Shown piece by piece: positions 61,298 to 64,000 of a stretch of DNA of 64,000 nucleotides; position 1 is the first letter of the stretch, and each line of letters begins with the position of its first letter. The stretch covers positions 1,178,001 to 1,242,000 of the forward strand of contig NZ_JAEKFI010000003.1 in NCBI RefSeq assembly GCF_016650635.1. The letters run 5' to 3'. Under the pieces are notes generated by a model. It was not told the origin of the DNA, did not search any database, and saw only the letters and a program-made list of their open reading frames with translations. This DNA is from Pseudomonas sp. TH43 (GTDB taxonomy: Bacteria; Pseudomonadota; Gammaproteobacteria; Pseudomonadales; Pseudomonadaceae). The translations under genes were made by a program, and so were the position numbers.

Positions 61298-61558
61298 ATG
61301 GACATCATTCGGCTCGGCGACTCCACCAGTCACGGTGGCACCGTCCTTGAAGCATTCAACCAGACGGACCTGAACGGCAAACCCATGTCCGGTGTTGGCC
61401 ACAAGGTGGTTTGCCCGCTGTGCAAAGGGGTGTTCCCGATCACGCAGGGCAGTGCGCTGCTGGATGTCGGCGGCATCGCAGTAGCGCTGCACGGGATGAA
61501 AACCGCGTGCGGCGCCAGCCTGATTGCCAGCAATCCCAAGGGTGAGGCTGCCAGCTAA
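61298..61558 (+). CDS. PAAR-domain spike-tip protein
   Basis: An 86-residue PAAR protein that caps the VgrG spike: MDIIRLGDSTSHGGTVLEAF, SGVGHKVVCPLCKGVFPITQGS, GIAVALHGMKTACGASLIAS. Histidine and cysteine residues (H12, C39, C42, H66, C71 by my count) fit zinc binding at the tip. It has AGGAGG about 9 nt upstream. Last gene of the island. Confidence 0.92.
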   Translation: MDIIRLGDSTSHGGTVLEAFNQTDLNGKPMSGVGHKVVCPLCKGVFPITQGSALLDVGGIAVALHGMKTACGASLIASNPKGEAAS

Positions 61559-61591
61559 GCCCAAGCGGTACTGCGCGGGAACAAGGCTGGA

Positions 61592-63052
61592 TCAGCGCTT
61601 GTTCTTCGCCCCCGACCAGAACAGCGAGGGCAGCGTCCGTGAGTCCAGCAACGCGTCATCCGCCGTCACCAGACGAGGCAGAACGTGCCAGGGATGGTTG
61701 GCGCTGCGGTGATGATGCAGGTGCAGATTGATGTGATAGGGCCAGATGAAAAACCGCCCTGTGCACCCGACTTTCCAGGCATACGTCCATTCCCGCCAAC
61801 CGGGAGTTACGTCCGGCCCGCCACTGTGCTCAGCGATGCTGCGGATTTTCTGCAACAGGGTGCCCAGTGTGGCCAGTGGCACGAACCAGAAAAAAGCAAT
61901 CAACAGGATCGTCTGCGCCGACGTCTGCCAGGCAATGAACGCTAAAAGGCCCAGCCAGATCACACTGGCGGCGAAGGCCGGGCCGGTCATCTTCGGCGAT
62001 GCTCCGCCCGCTGCCTTGTAGGCGCGCAGATTGCGCAGTGTGTTGATCAGGAACAGATCGCCGAGCAATTGCCGCAGCAACAGTTTGCCGCTCAGCGGAC
62101 GGAAATCCCAAGGCTGGCGGTGATACAAAAAGCGGCGCTCCGGGTCGTTCGCGGTTCCGGTCTGTTGATGATGTTCGAGGTGCAGGGGCCGATAGAACTC
62201 TACCGGAACCATGCCTAGCACACCGATCGCCAGGTTGATCAGAAAGTCGTTGAGCGTGCGATGACGGGTCAGGTGATAGTGCGTCGCGTCGTGGTACAGG
62301 ATGAACAGCGCATGTTGGCGCGCGGCAATCACCACGAAGGCCACGCCATACAGACGCCAGTCCCCCACGTACAGGGCGATGCGCAACGTGACGATGATGC
62401 ACAGCCATTCCAGCAGGATCGCCGCCATGCTGCGCAGATCCACTTTCAGGCGCTTGAGCATGACGGTGAACAGGCCTGCCACGCCGCCAATCGCGGCGCC
62501 ATACACCACGTCGAGCAGCACGTGCTGGCCCGTCGTCAACACGGTAATCCCCAGCACCACGCTCCACAGACTGAAAAGCCATACGGCACGCACGCGCAGA
62601 TAACTGAGGACAACGCTGATCGCCACCGGCAATGCCACATGCCCACTGGGCGAGGCGGCCAACGGTGAGTCGAGTTGGTAGAACCACGTGAGCCACTGCG
62701 ACGTGCTGTCCGGCCGCTCGATCATGGTGGGCCAAAACAAATGGCTCAGCAGGCAGGTTCCGGACGCCACGGCCGCGGCAAAAAAGGCTGGCAGCAACCA
62801 TGCGCGGCGCCGTCCCAGAAGCACCAGCGCCGGCATGATCAGCACATAGCTCAGGTACAACGGCAGGGTGAAAGGAAGTCGAGCAATGTGCGCGTCAAAA
62901 CCGCTGGGCTGAATCACCCGCACCGCGCCCATCGGCCAGTGCGTGACGAGAAAATACAGCGCGCCCGTCACGACGGTGTAGACCACCAGCCAAAGGAAGG
63001 GCCGCGTCACGATCGAGGTATCAATGTGATGACTGGCAAACGTGGATGACAT
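61592..63052 (-). CDS. PAP2 phosphatase-fatty acid desaturase fusion membrane protein
   Basis: A 486-residue polytopic protein joining two enzyme folds. N-terminal PAP2/phosphatidic-acid-phosphatase part: SPLAASPSGHVALPVA (motif 2) and TTGQHVLLDVVYGAAIGG (motif 3), with a weak first motif at WPTMIERPD. C-terminal fatty-acid-desaturase part from about residue 230: histidine boxes ILYHDATHYH, RPLHLEHHQQTG and INLHLHHHRSANHPW. ATG 63052 is chosen as the first sensible start; its ribosome site is weak. It is convergent with the PAAR gene (33 bp) and divergent from an acyltransferase-like gene. It probably modifies lipids in the inner membrane; the substrate is unknown. Confidence 0.85.
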   Translation of the reverse strand: MSSTFASHHIDTSIVTRPFLWLVVYTVVTGALYFLVTHWPMGAVRVIQPSGFDAHIARLPFTLPLYLSYVLIMPALVLLGRRRAWLLPAFFAAAVASGTCLLSHLFWPTMIERPDSTSQWLTWFYQLDSPLAASPSGHVALPVAISVVLSYLRVRAVWLFSLWSVVLGITVLTTGQHVLLDVVYGAAIGGVAGLFTVMLKRLKVDLRSMAAILLEWLCIIVTLRIALYVGDWRLYGVAFVVIAARQHALFILYHDATHYHLTRHRTLNDFLINLAIGVLGMVPVEFYRPLHLEHHQQTGTANDPERRFLYHRQPWDFRPLSGKLLLRQLLGDLFLINTLRNLRAYKAAGGASPKMTGPAFAASVIWLGLLAFIAWQTSAQTILLIAFFWFVPLATLGTLLQKIRSIAEHSGGPDVTPGWREWTYAWKVGCTGRFFIWPYHINLHLHHHRSANHPWHVLPRLVTADDALLDSRTLPSLFWSGAKNKR

Positions 63053-63237
63053 GAATAAAGCGCCTGATGGGTCAGAACACGTGCAACGTTTCCATACCGC
63101 CAAGAGCGGCGGCTTCTGCTCGGTTATGCCAGATTTTCAGCGTCAGTAAATGACGGCGACGAAAGGAAGTCTACGTTGCATTGACCCTTTCAACTCGCCA
63201 AACTCCAGACATCTTGCCTGCGATGCCGAGGATCTCC

Positions 63238-63957
63238 ATGCGTTTGTGCGCAACGTCCGTTGAATGCTCCGATCTGCATCCACATGAAATCGATCGGATG
63301 TTCGAGATCTATCGCGCCTCCTACTGCGACACCTCCCGCGCGCAATTCGACCAGGATTTGCAGGACAAAACCCACTGCATCGTGTTGCGTTGTGCGGATC
63401 AGACCATCGTCGGTTTCACCACGCTCAAACGCTATGGGCGCACGTGGTCGGGCCAACCGATCAGGGTAATTTTTTCCGGCGACACCATCATTGATCGCGA
63501 CCACTGGGGCAGCCAGCAACTGGCCTTCGCGTGGATGCGCCTGGCCGGCGAGATCTGGCAGGAGCAGCCTGACGTTCCGCTGTACTGGTTTCTGATCTGC
63601 AAGGGTCACCGCACCTACCGCTATCTGGCCGCCATGGCGTTGAACTACGCCCCCCGCGCTGGCGTGGTGACGGACCCTGCGGTTCAGGCACTGGCGGATT
63701 ATCTGGCAGTGGATCGTTTCGGCGATGCCTACGATCCGGCGACGGGCGTGCTGTCTTTCACAGTGCCACAAGGTCGCTTGACGACCGAGCTGGCACACGT
63801 CCCCGCCCCTCACCTGCGCCTGGAAAACGTGGCGTATTTTCTACAGCAGAATCCTCGTTACGCGTCGGGCGATGAGTTGGTCTGTCTATGTGAATTACAC
63901 CCCGACAACCTGCGGCCCTTGGCGCTGCGTCTGTTTGCCGCCGCGCAACCATGCTGA
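63238..63957 (+). CDS. GNAT-like acyltransferase, uncharacterised
   Basis: A 239-residue soluble protein. The middle (CADQTIVGFTTLKRYGRTW, then VIFSGDTIIDRDHWGSQQLAFAWMRL) has the look of a GNAT N-acyltransferase, but no textbook acetyl-CoA loop is certain. ATG 63238 has GAGG 6 nt upstream; an earlier open frame to 63181 begins at TTG. The stop overlaps the next gene by 7 bases. Function unknown; the neighbour on the other side is the PAP2-desaturase gene, which suggests lipid or acyl metabolism. Confidence 0.65.
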   Translation: MRLCATSVECSDLHPHEIDRMFEIYRASYCDTSRAQFDQDLQDKTHCIVLRCADQTIVGFTTLKRYGRTWSGQPIRVIFSGDTIIDRDHWGSQQLAFAWMRLAGEIWQEQPDVPLYWFLICKGHRTYRYLAAMALNYAPRAGVVTDPAVQALADYLAVDRFGDAYDPATGVLSFTVPQGRLTTELAHVPAPHLRLENVAYFLQQNPRYASGDELVCLCELHPDNLRPLALRLFAAAQPC

Positions 63958-64000
63958 TCCGCCAGGCCAGCGCGGCGGACAATCGGCAGCTGCTCGATTT
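63951..64000 (+). CDS. GNAT-family acetyltransferase (N-terminal part)
   Basis: Only MLIRQASAADNRQLLD is visible before the window ends. That opening is characteristic of GNAT acetyltransferases (xIRxAxxxD). Its ATG overlaps the previous stop (ATGCTGA), so the two genes are coupled. Confidence 0.55.
   Translation, partial: MLIRQASAADNRQLLD

Overview
The window looks like chromosomal DNA of a fluorescent-group Pseudomonas. The coding regions are GC-rich, the intergenic REP-type inverted repeats (GTAGGAGCTGCCGCAGG, GTGGGAGCGAGCCTGCTCGCGA and GTGGCGAGGGGATTTATCCCC families) are those typical of P. fluorescens relatives, and the gene sets match that group: fecIRA, the homogentisate operon, folM-folE-folX, a short LOV photoreceptor next to a LitR-type MerR regulator, and a VgrG island. 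No rRNA, tRNA or CRISPR array was recognised.

Layout. 0-3.4 kb: start of a divergent NodT-type efflux operon with its LysR regulator, then a scrambled stretch with LysR remnants, an orphan AT-richer gene, two copies of a 76-bp element and a 13-copy 12-bp array. 3.5-6.7 kb: a 2-hydroxyacid dehydrogenase, then an EamA transporter divergent from an AraC regulator. 6.9-17.5 kb: two iron-uptake cell-surface-signalling loci back to back. A leftward six-gene operon (DUF3649, PepSY, DUF3325, FecI-like, FecR-like, siderophore receptor) diverges from a rightward fecIRA ferric-citrate locus, with a Fur-box-like site in the shared region. 17.5-18.8 kb: a DUF559 nuclease-fold gene sits between two arrays of ~130-bp hairpin repeats. 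18.9-27.3 kb: housekeeping and stress genes (HPF-like factor, LysR with sdaA-sdaC serine catabolism, DUF3509, psiE, LexA-controlled yebG, a leucine-dehydrogenase homologue lacking its catalytic lysine, SirB1-type protein). 27.3-33 kb: homogentisate operon (hmgA, fahA, maiA, MFS transporter) diverging from an IclR regulator. 33-39 kb: MalT-like LuxR regulator with a DUF1302/DUF1329 envelope pair. 39.3-45.4 kb: small orphan ORFs, an SDR, an aldolase/hydrolase pair, lrgAB with LysR, and a MioC-like flavodoxin. 45.6-51 kb: LOV photoreceptor, PilZ-like protein and LitR-like MerR regulator facing a monooxygenase-domain membrane protein and the folM-folE-folX-DUF1244-hopJ operon. 51.2-52.2 kb: trxB. 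52.4-61.6 kb: an orphan type VI secretion island (hcp, vgrG, SleB-like effector with putative immunity, Tle3-type lipase with Tla3/Tli3-like partner, PAAR). 61.6-64 kb: a PAP2 phosphatase-fatty acid desaturase fusion facing two acyltransferase-like genes, the last cut by the window end.

How the genes connect. The two TonB/sigma/anti-sigma loci would take up a siderophore and ferric citrate under Fur control. FolE, FolX and FolM make tetrahydromonapterin, the cofactor of bacterial phenylalanine hydroxylase, whose product tyrosine is degraded through homogentisate by hmgA-fahA-maiA. The LOV-LitR pair next to folE matches the light-response circuit described in P. putida, where folE is light-inducible. 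The hcp-to-PAAR island encodes spike components with two cargo systems, one predicted against the cell wall and one against membranes, but no core secretion genes, so the machine must be encoded elsewhere.
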